Shown here piece by piece: positions 1 to 15,017 of a stretch of DNA of 64,000 nucleotides. Source of the DNA: Coprinopsis marcescibilis (lineage: Eukaryota; Basidiomycota; Agaricomycetes; Agaricales; Psathyrellaceae); NCBI GenBank assembly GCA_004369085.1, contig ML210206.1:62001-126000 (forward strand). The letters are read 5' to 3'. The notes under the pieces are model-generated. The model ran no database searches. It was not told the origin of the DNA and worked only from the letters and a program-made list of their open reading frames with translations. Each line of letters begins with the position of its first letter. Position 1 is the first letter of the stretch. A program made the translations under genes and the position numbers.

Positions 1-735
1 ATGCGTCAATTAAGATGGTTCATTCAGGACGATAACCGAGTAACTCACCAGACTGGGAGTAAGTCCAACCTCCGATAGACAGAAGCACCTTGACATTGCG
101 CTTTTTGAGTTTGAGCAAATAGAGTTGCTTCAAGCAACCGTAGAGGTTGTTTCCAGTTTCAGTCCAGGTATCTCCAGGGAATCGTTTCTAGAAAGCTGGA
201 GTCAGCTGCCCAGTATTGTGATCAAAGAAGGTTACAAACGTACCTGTTCATCAGCAAAGGAATCAGTGAGCTTGATGGCACCTGTGGTTGCATCCGTGTC
301 GGCGAATGAATACAAGATGTCTGTGCATATTCATAAATAGACGTATGAGCGGCATCCATGGACATTCAGGAACATTCAAGAGGTAAAAACTGGCTTACGA
401 GTTATGTGATCAGGAACAATATCGGTCGGTTCTGGGGATTCTCGATCAGCACCAGGCCAGGTCAACAATCATGGAGCAGATAAATGCTTACGAAAGTTTG
501 CGCCATAGATGCCCCAGTTTGTGAAGTAGGCAAAGCTAGCTTTACCGTTGGCGCGTGTGTTGAGGGTACGCTTGCTGAGGGTGTGGTACGTAGGGCTGGA
601 GTCCTGGCGGAATATATTTGGCTCGTTTCTGTACGTCGCTGGACGACGCATAATCTGGGTGGCGTCGACGACAACGAGCACACCGAGAATCGCAATCGTA
701 GCGGACAAGAAACGCCAAAGAGAAGAAGGAGCCAT
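1..735 (-). CDS. GH18 chitinase, 3' end beyond window
   Basis: Glycoside hydrolase family 18 enzymes cut beta-1,4-linked GlcNAc in chitin, outside the cell or at the wall. Spliced reading on the minus strand starts at 735 with a hydrophobic N-terminus ([16 protein letters not shown]) that fits a signal peptide or anchor. It then gives the family's first beta strand ([14 protein letters not shown]), next ILYSFADTD, then [14 protein letters not shown], which is the conserved SxGG strand of the TIM barrel. Three introns fall between these blocks, and a fourth begins at about position 48, where the window ends the gene. The catalytic DxxDxDxE strand lies outside, so activity cannot be judged. Role could be nutritional, or wall remodelling and autolysis. 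The family call is firm; the exact start is less so. Confidence 0.88.
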
Positions 736-3099
736 TGAGAGAGAAGCAATATGGACTGGAGGACCTCTAGCTGGCTTGGGGGGATACCCTGAGATGCCAA
801 TGTAGCAGGAAAAACGCTTCCGGCTATTTGTATTCGGAGAATGGGAGAGCCACGTTGTTCATGTGTAACAGGCAAGAAAGGCAAATCTGCATGCTTCCGG
901 TTTCTGGCTCGGTTCAAAAAATGCAGGGGCAAACCAGCACATGGCAGGAAAGATTAGGGTTCTGAAGGAATACCAGAGAAATCTAAATCGGTGAAGCCAG
1001 TAGGTGGTTAGATGGAATCAGGCGCCGCGTTCGCCATGTGCAGAACAACCGACATTTCCGGGACTGAGTCGCGAAGTGATTTACGCGGAAATTAGAGACT
1101 TCTTTTGTACGTTGAGACACAGGGTACCCAAGAGAATCCCAGCGTATCGGCGGCAAAATATTGGATGCTGGCAGATGGTGGCCCGAGAGAGAGAGCCCTG
1201 GCGACTGCCGCTGACGGAGATAACACCAGAAGCCTCCATTTGGCTCCGAGCAAGATCGACAAAAGCAAGCCTTTTAGTTCCCGGAGGAATTGTCAAAGCA
1301 GAAGGTGCCTAGTTAAATTAACCGCAGTGGAGCTCGTTGGAAAGTTGTTGTCTCGTTGAACACGCCGCCCGTTGATCTTGGCGAATAACTAGTCCCAGTC
1401 AGAATACAGAGCGGGTCGTTACACTAGCAGAGTGCCTAGAGCTGTCAGAGATTCCACGAGGCCCAGAAAGAGAAGATTATAATAATTTGTGGTGGCAAGA
1501 AGTTGAAGTTGAAGAAGGCAATCCTCCGGACATACTTATGCCGGTGGTGCCGGTCCAGTTGCCATCGGTGAGGAGGTTCCCACGGCCTTCCAGACAGAGA
1601 CGCAATCTCTTGGAATTTACATACCCTTCACTCAGAAAACCTTTCATTTCAGAGAGTCATATGCTCCTTAACAACCTCATTCAGCATTCCAGAACGAACT
1701 GAACGGTATTTATTGCAACGTCACGAAAAGTTGGGTTCTTGCGAGCTCGCCAGGGCTTTTCAGGAATTTACAGCATCGTCTCGCGCGGATACCAACCGCC
1801 ACTGGAAAATGTCTACACTCTCTTACTGAAACACTTCAGACTACCTACTCGGCTGACCTGAACCGCGCTGGCTCACAACAGCTCAAACTCACCGACACGA
1901 AGAAGCTTTCGGACCTTCAACAGTTGAATTTGTGGTCTTCTGCCCAAGTTCCACGTCGATTGCCCTCAACATATGGTTCTACGAATTCCTGCCGTATCGC
2001 GACTTCTTTGGCCACAGATAACGCGTCTCTATCCTTGTGATATTTGTTATCGATGACCTTTTAAGTCAAACCCTCTTTATCGGAAGACTAAACTTGTAAG
2101 CCGCTTGTTACAGGTCTTGCTTCATAAAGGCACTTCTAGCTTGCTTCTGCCCAGGAATTATCCGCAATCTCTCCGTCGACATTTTCGCCTCTCACAAGGT
2201 TACGCCAGCTGTACGCATCTGGCTGCTCTATGCAGTCTCTCAGTATCTCTTTCACGCGAAACCTTAACACCAACACCGGTGCGACCGTGGTTAATTTGGT
2301 GACCGACCATGATGGTCGTGGAGTATGCGCAAGAAGAAGACGCCTTTGGTAATTGAAAGAGAACGTTGGAGGATCATCTGACCGGAGAGTAACTTGTTAA
2401 AAACGCTTCTCACTGACCTCAAACTGGACTTCGCGGGAGGAATGGTATGAACGGGTCAGTAGTGACTCGCATGGTGCTTCAGAAGCTGGACAACATAACG
2501 ACAGGATCAATTCATAGCGGGCGTCGGGTTGGTACACATTAAAAGGGATAGGGCCAAGGGAAGATGGTGGTGGTGATGATGTGTTGGTAATTATACTGAC
2601 AATAGCCACGAAATCCTTGATAAAAGAGTGAAAAGACTTTACAGTCAAAATATATCTTCCCGTAGAGAGTGCACTACAAAAATGTTTGCAGATTAAGAAA
2701 AAAGCGTGTAGCAAAGGACAACGATGCGATAACATGGGACTAAAGGATAGGATGAGAACGGCGGTGAGAGGCGGGTGGTGTCTATTAAAGGAATAGAAGA
2801 TAGCACAAAAGGTAGAAGAAATGACACGGAAAGCGAGGAGAAGAGAAGACTGCAACTTGGGGATAAGTAGCAAATTTCAGGTCCTTCAATACGGCCAGAT
2901 AGAATCCTCCGTTATCGAATTGAATGTCCGGTTTCCTTCCAAACCGATAAGCAAAATTGTCGAGCATCGCTGCCATGCTACCCGCGTTGACAACAAAAAG
3001 GCAGAGGTGTCTCACGTCTCATGCCTTTCGGCAACTTCTTCCCTCCTCCTAATCGCTGTGAATCCCCTCTTCATAAATATGGGATCTTCCACAATCCCA
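736..3099. other. Intergenic, no gene recognised
   Basis: This stretch lies between the chitinase start and the stop of the Spg1-like gene. Short open segments occur on the plus strand at about 1410-1700 and 1690-2040, several frames being open at once, and none matches a family I know. The part just below 3099 should hold the 3' UTR of the GTPase gene. A degenerate or unusual gene is possible but not supported. Confidence 0.4.
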
Positions 3100-3988
3100 T
3101 CAGACGTCGACGTAGATCAGGATTGGCTCCCCTACGCCTTCGATTTCTGGAATAACACATTTGAGATCGAAAGCCTTTGCGAGGACGATTTTGAAGATCT
3201 TCTGGACGTTTATCGACGCGGAAGTTGAGCAAAAAATGAGGGATGCGTGCATTGCCCGAGCAAATCGCTTCGCCTGCCGACGGTGCGGTAAGTCGTAGTC
3301 GTTACGCGACAGGGATTATCTACGAACCTGTTTCGTGATTTCCTCTTGCTCATCTCGAGGGAACGTTGCGAATTGGTCAAACTTTGTTCCGATCAGGAAA
3401 GGAATGGCCGTCTGTTGGAAATAGCGGCGCTGAGAAGGGCAAAAACACGCGAGAGCCTGACAACGCACCTTGTTGAAACCCCTGGCTTGCCGATACCATT
3501 CCTTCACCGAGTTCAGCGTAGATTTCCGTGACAAATCGAACATAAACAAAATCGCGACTGCATCATTACAGACAAGGGGCAACATGTTCACGAATTCCCG
3601 CTGGCCACCCAGGTCCCATATTGAAAACGTGATTGTGGTTCTCCGTACTGAGATTGTCTTTTCCATGAAGTTGACGCCTTCGGGGGGCAGACATAAGCGA
3701 TCAGACCTTAACACACTAGGAAGCAGCGACTCACCCAGCGTCTGAATGTAGTCCTCGTCGAAACTACCCTCCACATACTTCACCATCAAGCTTGTCTTCC
3801 CGATCTGCGAGTCCCCAACCATCCCTACTTTGATGACGACACTGAAAACAGGGACGGGATTCAGTGACAATGTGTAGAACGCGTTTAATGTCTACACACC
3901 TGTTCCGTTCGTCATTGGTTTCGGAATTTTGACCACTTGGACCGGCGACTGCTGACGTTGAGGCTGATGAGGATGCTGACGACGACAT
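3100..3988 (-). CDS. spg1: Septation-initiation small GTPase Spg1/Tem1
   Basis: This Ras-like GTPase switches on the septation initiation (mitotic exit) network at the spindle pole body and so triggers septum formation. Spliced from five exons: a Ser-rich N-terminus (MSSSASSSASTSAV), then the P-loop GDSQIGKTSLM, the EGSFDEDYIQTLG switch I region, WDLGGQREF (switch II, DxGGQ), and the specificity loop IGTKFDQF. The C-terminal part reads FCSTSASINVQKIFKIVL and ends GVGEPILIYVDV. The T-K-x-D form of the NKxD motif and the SINVQKIFKI stretch are typical of Spg1/Tem1 rather than Ras or Rho. No C-terminal CAAX box is present, as expected. I chose the start at 3988 because it opens the reading frame before the first intron. 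Introns are 50-60 nt. Confidence 0.93.
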
Positions 3989-5966
3989 GATCCAGATAAT
4001 CCGTTGGGATGGGTAGGTCCTAATCACCGCAAAGTGAAGGTGCTCTGATTGAGCTTGGGTATCGAGATATTGAGAAGTAGTTAAACCAATATAGAGAGCA
4101 GAAATTAGGAAAAGAAGGGACGCGTTGGGCTGCTGACGATGGGAACTGGTACTTGAGACCTAGACCAGATGTTAGCAGGCCCAGAGTGCACACAGAAACA
4201 GACGAAGTGCTGCTGTCACTATCGCCAACAGCTAACCCAGGGAGAACAGAACAACCAACAGCCGCCTGGAAACGTTGGCCGCCGGTCACTGGCTTACACT
4301 GACAAACAAAATCTAGGGCGCTGATACATAACTACAAACAACGCGCCGCGCGACAATCATCTAGTGACTGCTCTTCAACCGAAACCACCATCATCCCACT
4401 CTATAACCCGCTAGCCAGTATCTTATCGAGATAGATCTATCGTGAGTGAGATAAAGGGCTTGAGAAGTTCGATATGCTGTATGCGCGAAATCTAACCCTT
4501 GCGAGGTCCATATGATGTGTACATGACTCTACTCGCGAGCTACCGCAACACTGAAGCAACTGGAGCTTGCTGAAGCCCTGTCGAATCATTGGGATCCGAA
4601 CAGGTACTTTTATACATGCTGACTGCGGCCATGTCAAGATCTCCTATCTGAGGTTCCTTCAGTCAATCTGACCGACTCTCACACTTGACCAGGCCATGAC
4701 CCCTGCGGAAACGAGTCACATGGAATACGCAGCTACGAGGCTTCTTGAACACCACCATCTCTGAATTGCGATCATGAATACGAGATCGGCTTTCCCCAGT
4801 GGCAAAGGACGTGCGAACGCCTGGACGGGAACATTACCAGTTCCTGTTACCGTACACCGATTATCTTCCCCTTTATCATTCCAAGGCACAAAATCGCTTC
4901 AGACGACCAAATGATCCATGCTCGTCCTTCGTGCCAATGGCCCTGCATTCCACGATTCTCGCATCGCTCCGCCTCTCGTATCCAATGTGCATGGCTTAGA
5001 CTCGGAGTAATGGCTTCGCGTGAGCCGTTCTCAGCTGTTCTCCTCGCTTCACGAAGCGCCCATCCCATGACCACATGGTTCAAAGTTAGGATGACATCTT
5101 TCCCGAGACTCATTGGTTGCATTCAGTGAGGACTACAAGGTTGCCCTAGCAAGGATGCAATATGTTTAGCAGACATTTATCCGTGCCAGTGAGTGGATCA
5201 GCATTTCTCATCACTGTTAGCTACCTAATATGTACCTTTTAAAGCCTCTTCGGCATGCTTGGATCAAAACACACAGGATTTGGAAAGCAGGACACACACA
5301 AAATCCGTGCAGATGCACCAATTCTCACCACTTTCTCCCTTACACGCTTTATGCTGGTTGAGCTTATTTCCCCAGGTTTAGTTCGGCTGACGTTCTGTTA
5401 CCCCAGATTCCTTTGCGGGAAGGGTCAATCAGCATAAAGAAGCCGTCCAGCATATTTTTCCCTAAACACTCAAGTACTGGACGGTTTTCGCAGTTCTCAA
5501 GTTGCCATCTTCGAAATCTTCAACCCCAACACGGAGAAACTCGCCGGACCTTCTTCGGGCCCATTTCAACAACCCCACATTGCAGCTGATGTCGTAAGTT
5601 CTTCAGCTAGCCACTAACTTCAGCCCCCACCATCCAGCAAAATGCCTGCAACTCTTGGGCGAGAAGACCGCCAACCCAAGCTGCTTCTGGATTTCTCCGA
5701 CTCCATTCGGAATCGTAAAATGTATTGGTCATAAGCCACCGAGTAGCAACCGTGCAATGCAACGATTCAACCGTGCTCACAACTTCTCGCGACCGACCCC
5801 ACCAACTCATGACATCCACCTTGAACTGGAAGGGGAAATCGAATATGCCTTGCGCGTACCCGGAGCTTTCTCGCTCGTAAAACTCACGAGATCCGCATAT
5901 ATGTAGAGAGAAAAGTTAGGAATCTTTCTCTCACATCCCAATTTCCTCGTTCCTGCTTGAGACGCG
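3989..5966. other. Intergenic between Spg1 and cellobiose dehydrogenase
   Basis: No open frame here matches a known family and none shows a consistent exon chain. It should contain both the promoter of the minus-strand GTPase gene and that of the plus-strand cellobiose dehydrogenase. Apart from the TATA-like site near 5896 I see no recognisable element. Confidence 0.4.
5896..5903 (+). promoter_or_regulatory. TATA-like element before cellobiose dehydrogenase
   Basis: The sequence catatatg lies 63 bp upstream of the start codon at 5967, a usual distance for a fungal core promoter. This is an inference from sequence and spacing only. Confidence 0.3.
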
Positions 5967-9383
<3,417 letters not shown>

Positions 9384-9488
9384 TGAACATAACTTGCGTC
9401 TTTGATGTAAAAGAGGCGGCTTAATTTCAAGTGCGAGGAATGACGGGCCTGGGTGTACAGAATAACACAGCCAGGCTTCCTGTCATAA

Positions 9489-9572
9489 GCATTAATGGGG
9501 TAGTGGTAACCTGGGTCGTTGCCATCCGAGTGAAAACTCGACCCGCCGGGGGTTCGATTCCCTCTTAATGCA
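9489..9572 (+). tRNA. tRNA-Gly(GCC) with 13-nt intron
   Basis: The acceptor stem GCATTAA pairs with TTAATGC and is followed by discriminator A. The D-arm is GGGT/ACCT and the anticodon stem GGTCG pairs with CGACC. The T-arm is GGGGG-TTCGATT-CCCTC with one G-T pair. The loop reads TTGCCA, so the anticodon is GCC at 9521-9523. A 13-nt intron (about 9525-9537, TCCGAGTGAAAAC) sits after position 37, the canonical site. Without it the tRNA is 71 nt. A second copy with the same exons lies at 27785-27882 on the other strand. Confidence 0.93.
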
Positions 9573-9590
9573 ACGAAATTCGTTTCTCTC

Positions 9591-9595
9591 TTTTT
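9591..9595 (+). terminator. Pol III T-run after tRNA-Gly
   Basis: A run of five T begins 19 bp after the tRNA 3' end, preceded by the pyrimidine-rich tttctctc. This is the usual RNA polymerase III stop signal. Confidence 0.6.
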
Positions 9596-9763
9596 GTAGG
9601 TTCTGCTTTTTATCCAGCAAGGAGTCAATGTCATATTGTCATTCATGGAATAATCTGGGATTCCTCTCGTGACATTTCTTCATCGTCTCAAATGGCACAA
9701 AAGAGAAAGAGAAAATAGATGTCGAAGACTAGACAGAAGTAGTACACAGTCAGATCACTTTAA

Positions 9764-12155
9764 TTACGCAGAAGTCTTCACTCCTCCCCAAGCGACCTTT
9801 TGTCCAGTCGGTTTGGCCTGTTTTTGCTGTTGCTCAGGAGCGGAGGCGGATTGGTTGGCTCTTGGGGCGGGAAGCGGGCTGTTCTTGAGGTCATCAAGGA
9901 TCTTTTGCGTCCTCTCAGTGTTTTTAATGAACCAGCCAGCATATCGTCGTCCAACAGTCGATTCAGTGATATGCACCATGTTCTGTTAAAAAAAGTCAGC
10001 TCATTCCAAGGATGAAAACGGCAGCAAAAACAAAACTCAACGAACCTCATCAATAACGAAGTTCAGATCACTTGTTGTAATAGTCTGTCCTTGCAACAGA
10101 CCAGTTCCCTCAGTTCCAGGTAAGCGGCTAATGCTCCTGCTTGCCTGTTTGACAACCATCATCTCTTGCACCATCTCCTCCTCGTCCTCGTCCAAGAAAT
10201 TGGCGAGCTTCTTGGCACCAAGGCTGGTGTAGAGCTTGAGGAAGCTGCGGAGGGTAGGGACGGGCGTCTGGGCCGCGACGTCAGCGAGGAAGAGGCTCAG
10301 GTGGCGGTGGGTCGCGTCCAGTTGGGTGGGGGCAGTTAGGTCCGGCTGCGAGTCGCCGGGCGAGGGTGAGACAAGTGCCTGGATAGCCACTGGGTCCTCG
10401 TACGGCGGGGAGTTGGCGATGATGAACTTGGGACAGGCGTATAGGAAGAGTTCTTCGAATGCTGCGAGTGCGTCTTGTCTATGGGGCGAGGGTGGCAATT
10501 AGCGATAGCGAAAAGTGTATATGCGAGTCAACTTACCCTCCGCGCGACATCTTCGCGTAGGGCTCTGCGAATCGCTCCTTGGCAATGTTGGCGATGTTGT
10601 CATCCAACCTGCTAGGAGCGAGGGCGTGGCAAACGGTGAAGAGAGCATACATGCGGTCGGCGGTCTTGTTAATCTACACGGAGTCGTAAACGAATTGCAC
10701 TGATACACAGAGTGCAGAGTAAATGTTATTACCTGGTCATACTGGTAGCTGCGAGTGTGATACTGCTTCATGCGCATGATGAAATTGAGGATTGTGACAA
10801 AGGTGCGGATGGCGTCTGGATATCTTCGGAGCATGATATAGCAGAAACCGACATAGTAGTAGGTTGCGACATGGCAAGCGGTGACCCGGGTGAACGGTGA
10901 CTAGGCAATATAGTTAAGGCCTATTTCTCTGGAGAAAAAGAGCAACGTACCTTTTGGTTAAGCTCGATGTTGTCCAAAACCTTGAGCGCAAGGGTGAAAT
11001 CGCCCAAAAGGACGTGGACTCGGAGCAAACCGATGATGCTGAAGTAACCGAGCATTCTATATAGGGGTTTTTGTCCGTATTCGCCGACGATTTCGCTAGT
11101 AAAATATTGATAAAGAGGCGAGGAGGGACTAATGTTGATGCTTACTTGATTTCCTCAACCGATTTGCCTTCACGTTGAGCACCAATGTATTCGTTGATCC
11201 TGGACTTTTGCATCAAGGAGTACAAAACGTTCAGCACACTATACGAACTCCAGACCTGGAAGAGTTATCAGAAACGCTTCAGAGAAATTCGAGGATTTAC
11301 GCACAGGACCGGACTCCGCCAACATCGCAAGCTCGTCGTCGGTTTTCGCCTTAGTCTTCGATCTCCACGTGCAGAAGACTTGATACTGATAGATGAATTC
11401 GTCGATGATATCCCAAAGCCATTGTTCAGGGAGTTCGAGGGGGACAGGTCCATCAGAGTCTGCCGAGGAGGGTTAGATAACAAAACCCAGTCCAATTTCT
11501 GTCAACTGACTGAGAAGATAGTTGAACAGTTCGCAGCTGTTCTCGTACGAGTGGAATCGGTCATCGATGTTGGGTTGAAGCCTCGAGTAGACGTGTCGGT
11601 AGTACAGTTCTCGGTAGAGAATCAAAAAGATAGGATCTAGACCTCGATTAGCCTTCGTTTCGCTATATCAGACCGTGAAAATCACGCACCATCTTTCACA
11701 AGGGGAGCAATGACCTCTGCCTCTGGCCATTCGGTCTTGGAGTAAAACTTCTCGGTGTATTTGTTCCAACCGCTCTCGTACGCGACCATAATTTCTGCCA
11801 AATTGTTGTCCTTGACCGCTTGGTGGAAATGCACAATGAACTGGAATGCTTCTTCAGAACGGTGGCTCTTCAATCATCGAGCGATAACTCACTCCTTTAA
11901 CCACATCGGGGATCTGTCCAAATGCCGCTTGTTGGGCCATATGTTGCTGCATGGCAATGAGCGTCGATCCGTCGATTTGAGGCTGAATTGGGGCTAGAAA
12001 TCGACCTCAATACCAGTCAACCTGGATCCAATTAAGTGCACCGTACCGTCTTCATAATGATCGTTTCCGTAGTTGTTTCCAATCGCCAGCGAGAGGTCGA
12101 CGTCTTCATCTATATCAGCTTCAGCTGCCCATAGCGCCATGCGTTGTTGCGACAT
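9764..12155 (-). CDS. Translation initiation factor eIF3 subunit L
   Basis: eIF3L is a peripheral subunit of the eIF3 complex on the 40S ribosome; it has a PCI domain and is absent from budding yeast. The spliced N-terminus starts [20 protein letters not shown] at 12155. It continues [19 protein letters not shown] sequence, [35 protein letters not shown] and [16 protein letters not shown], all close to the family. The middle contains [13 protein letters not shown]. The C-terminus ends [33 protein letters not shown] sequence and a Gln/Ala-rich tail, stop at 9764. At least eight short introns interrupt it. Expression is expected to be constitutive, as for other translation factors. Its start is well fixed by family length. 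Confidence 0.93.
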
Positions 12156-15017
12156 TTTGAATGGAGTTTGTATTGAATCGCTGCTATGAGCGATGAACGA
12201 GGACAACAAACTTGAAAATTGGTCCCTATCGGAGTCTGCCGAACAATCTCTTGGCGCCCAAAGTCCCGCGTTCGAACCCAGACCAACTCATTGGTTTCCA
12301 ATTTTTAAGAGTTGGTGTGCGTCAAACTGAGTCGAGAATCAATGAAGGTCACTTTCTTTTTTAAAGTTTCTAAGACCTCGCATTTATCCAGAAAGACTCT
12401 CGCCGCGCCGCGTAACTATAGTACAAAGGCACACTGCTTCTAAGTAGTCGGCGAAAGCTAAAGCCAAGAAGGCGCCCGCACAAGGGTGATTAAATAACAA
12501 GAGTAGACAGGGTGGCTACGTTCTTTTTCTGTAGGGCTTCGCGTCAAATGAGCCTTTTTATGCCTCAAGCAATTCTACGACCATTACGTCAAGGCGGGCA
12601 TCTTGGACGACTTCTGGCCCTTTTAGTGGGATAACTGCGCTCTGTTAAACATCTATCTGGGCGAAGAATATGGCGGTAGATTCTATAGAATTTCTTGAAT
12701 GGGTACGACGACGATGCTCCCGAGCTCTTGAACACTTTTGCGGAACTTGGTCTTGAATACACGATGGTGAGGCTTAATTCGAGGGATATGAAGGGTGGTC
12801 TGTAATCTTCTCGATGTTAGCTGGAGATTAGTATATTACAACGTAGGTGAATTTGACTATTCAAATCAGACCAATTTCGATTAGCGCAGCTTCCTTTACT
12901 TTGCACTTGGTCCGTGCGCTTGAAAATTCACATCAAAGCTTTATACTTTGAACTACTATGTCAGCGCAGCAGCAGCTACCATCTGTTGAATGTAATATTG
13001 CTACACCTACCGCCGTCAGCACAGCTATAAAGCTATCAGCATTGACCGCTTCATCCAGGACAATCTCGCCCCTGGGTTCTATACCCATCCAGTAACGTCT
13101 CGAAGACTTTCACAGCGCGTTCCGAATCCTCGAACAAGTTGGGGCATATGTACCTACCCCTTGACCCAGTCCAAATACCACTAACAGGAGACTTCAGCCA
13201 TGAGGAAGCAGCGGCCGCTATATTGCTAATTCTTTCTGTGCGACACCAAGTCGGTCGGATGACTACGGTTGGAATCTCAGTCTCAACAAAGTCAAGGTCA
13301 TCCTACTGCTTCCCTACGACTTGGTCAAATTACCGCGCTCGGAAGGATGGGAACATCAGCCTCAATGGTGCGTCAATATACCAAGTTAGGACGTAGGAGC
13401 CATCATGATTCTGTCGTCTCACTTACACATCCAGCTAAGAGGTTTTATTCACATCATCGCAAGTACGGATGCCCAAGTGGGCGTGTCGCTGCTACAGACA
13501 TTTCAGAATCTGTGGTGTGGGTATCTGAATTAAGCAAATGTGCAATTTCCACTATTAGGGTGCTTGGGAGAAGGCGAAGCCGCCAAGCGCCCAACCTTTT
13601 TTTTTTCGATCCGCGTAGAGGAGAGCGATTGCTCAATGTTTGTGCGAAGACACTCCCTCACACACGCGTAACCTATGACGTCCACTTCATCCCTTTCCAA
13701 ACCTCACAACTTGCGTATCCACACGAGCTTCAAACCCGGACTTGCTGACAATACGGCTCAAAGTAAAAAGATGTAAGATGCGATAAAAACTTATCGTTCG
13801 AGCGCTCAAACACAGTGGAGCATCACCGGAAAACAAAGGCAACACATTGGTTCCCACAAATAAAACGTCATATCAGGGGATCGTATCTCGAAACTGTGGA
13901 GCTCGTAACCAACAAGCAAGCCTTCTCGCCTTAAATAAACCCAATTATCCCGTTTCTGTCATACAAAGCATGTACTTGATGGCGATTCACGCGTTCACGC
14001 CCCAAGGCAGGCCCGGCGGCTAATATAGTATTTGCGCAGGCACATCCGAGGTTTCAAGGACTCTAATTCTGCTTCTGCTATGACACCGCCGGCCAATGGT
14101 CAATTGCCCTAATGCCCAGTGGACAGTTCACTCAGTCAGAGCTCACAGATCCACACTAAACGATAAGCCCCACCCGAGCCCTTCATTGCGATTCATGGCA
14201 TTCCACAGTGACAAACCGCCAATGTCCTTTCAAGCCTGATCCCGCCGCGTACCTTCCCTTCCATACCTCCAATCAATTAGCCTTCAATCCCCGCTCCTTC
14301 CAGAAACGCAAAGAACCACGCGAGAACTCGGTAGCGCGTGCAGCAACAGCTTAAAATTCCCTTCCCTGCCCTCGGACTAAGAATAGTCGAGCAGGTAGGA
14401 CCCCGGAACCAATACCAGGGGAGCCATCAATTGCATCTCAAAAACTCCCATCAGCAATAAGCGCCGCCAAGAAGCTCCCCTCGAAAACGCACGCAGTAAA
14501 ACCAAAAGACGTCACTAATGAAATCATAACCTCGTCGAGCACCCTAGAAATTTGAATCATATCAGAAATTCCGGCAGGCCTGGGAGGGTGCACACACGTT
14601 GAGTCCGACGCGCGGACCTACCTCGGGGCAGCGCGCTGGAGAGAAGGGCGGGGATGCAAATATGAAGGCATTTATGACGTCCGGGTATCAGAACCCCCGT
14701 CTCGACATTCACACTGCACAAGGGCGAGAGGCAAAATAACAAATTTGAATTGTCCCCAAATATATGTCTATGGATGTGGTATAAGCGATGCAAAGCAGGA
14801 AAACGTTGGAGTGACAAATAGCGTATATGAGTGCGTTGAATGTAATATAGTCTCTAGCCTTGTTATAAAATCCACAAGTGTCCAAGTCATCAGCAAAAAG
14901 AGAGATAAATAAAAAAAGTCGTAGTAGGCGTCGAGAACCCAAAAGAGCGTGTAAAGTAAAAACGTCCAAGGAAGGATAAAGAAGAAATCAACTGCGATCA
15001 AAATCACAAGTTCCTTT
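12156..15017. other. 2.9-kb stretch with possible coding relics
   Basis: Between eIF3L and the stop of the GT2 gene I find no intact gene. Short plus-strand segments look protein-like but are broken by stops: about 12560-12640 (QFYDHYVKAGILDDFWPF), 13090-13160 (EDFHSAFRILEQVGAYVP) and 13260-13380. They could be remains of one dead gene, family unknown. Minus-strand frames at 14557-15007 are hydrophobic only because the DNA is pyrimidine-rich there, and they lie downstream of the GT2 stop. Confidence 0.35.

Noticed and set aside
2397..2873. 158-codon minus-strand frame
   Set aside because: Composition-driven, no domain, no splice chain with neighbours, and it lies in the 3' flank of the Spg1 gene.
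12225..12300. tRNA-like piece with TTCGAAC
   Set aside because: The bases on either side of the loop do not pair into a T-stem and no acceptor stem is present.
14557..15007. Hydrophobic minus-strand frames thought to be the C-terminus of the GT2 protein
   Set aside because: The family C-terminus (IVLNPWLMVFSY) stops at 15018, so these frames are downstream of the gene.
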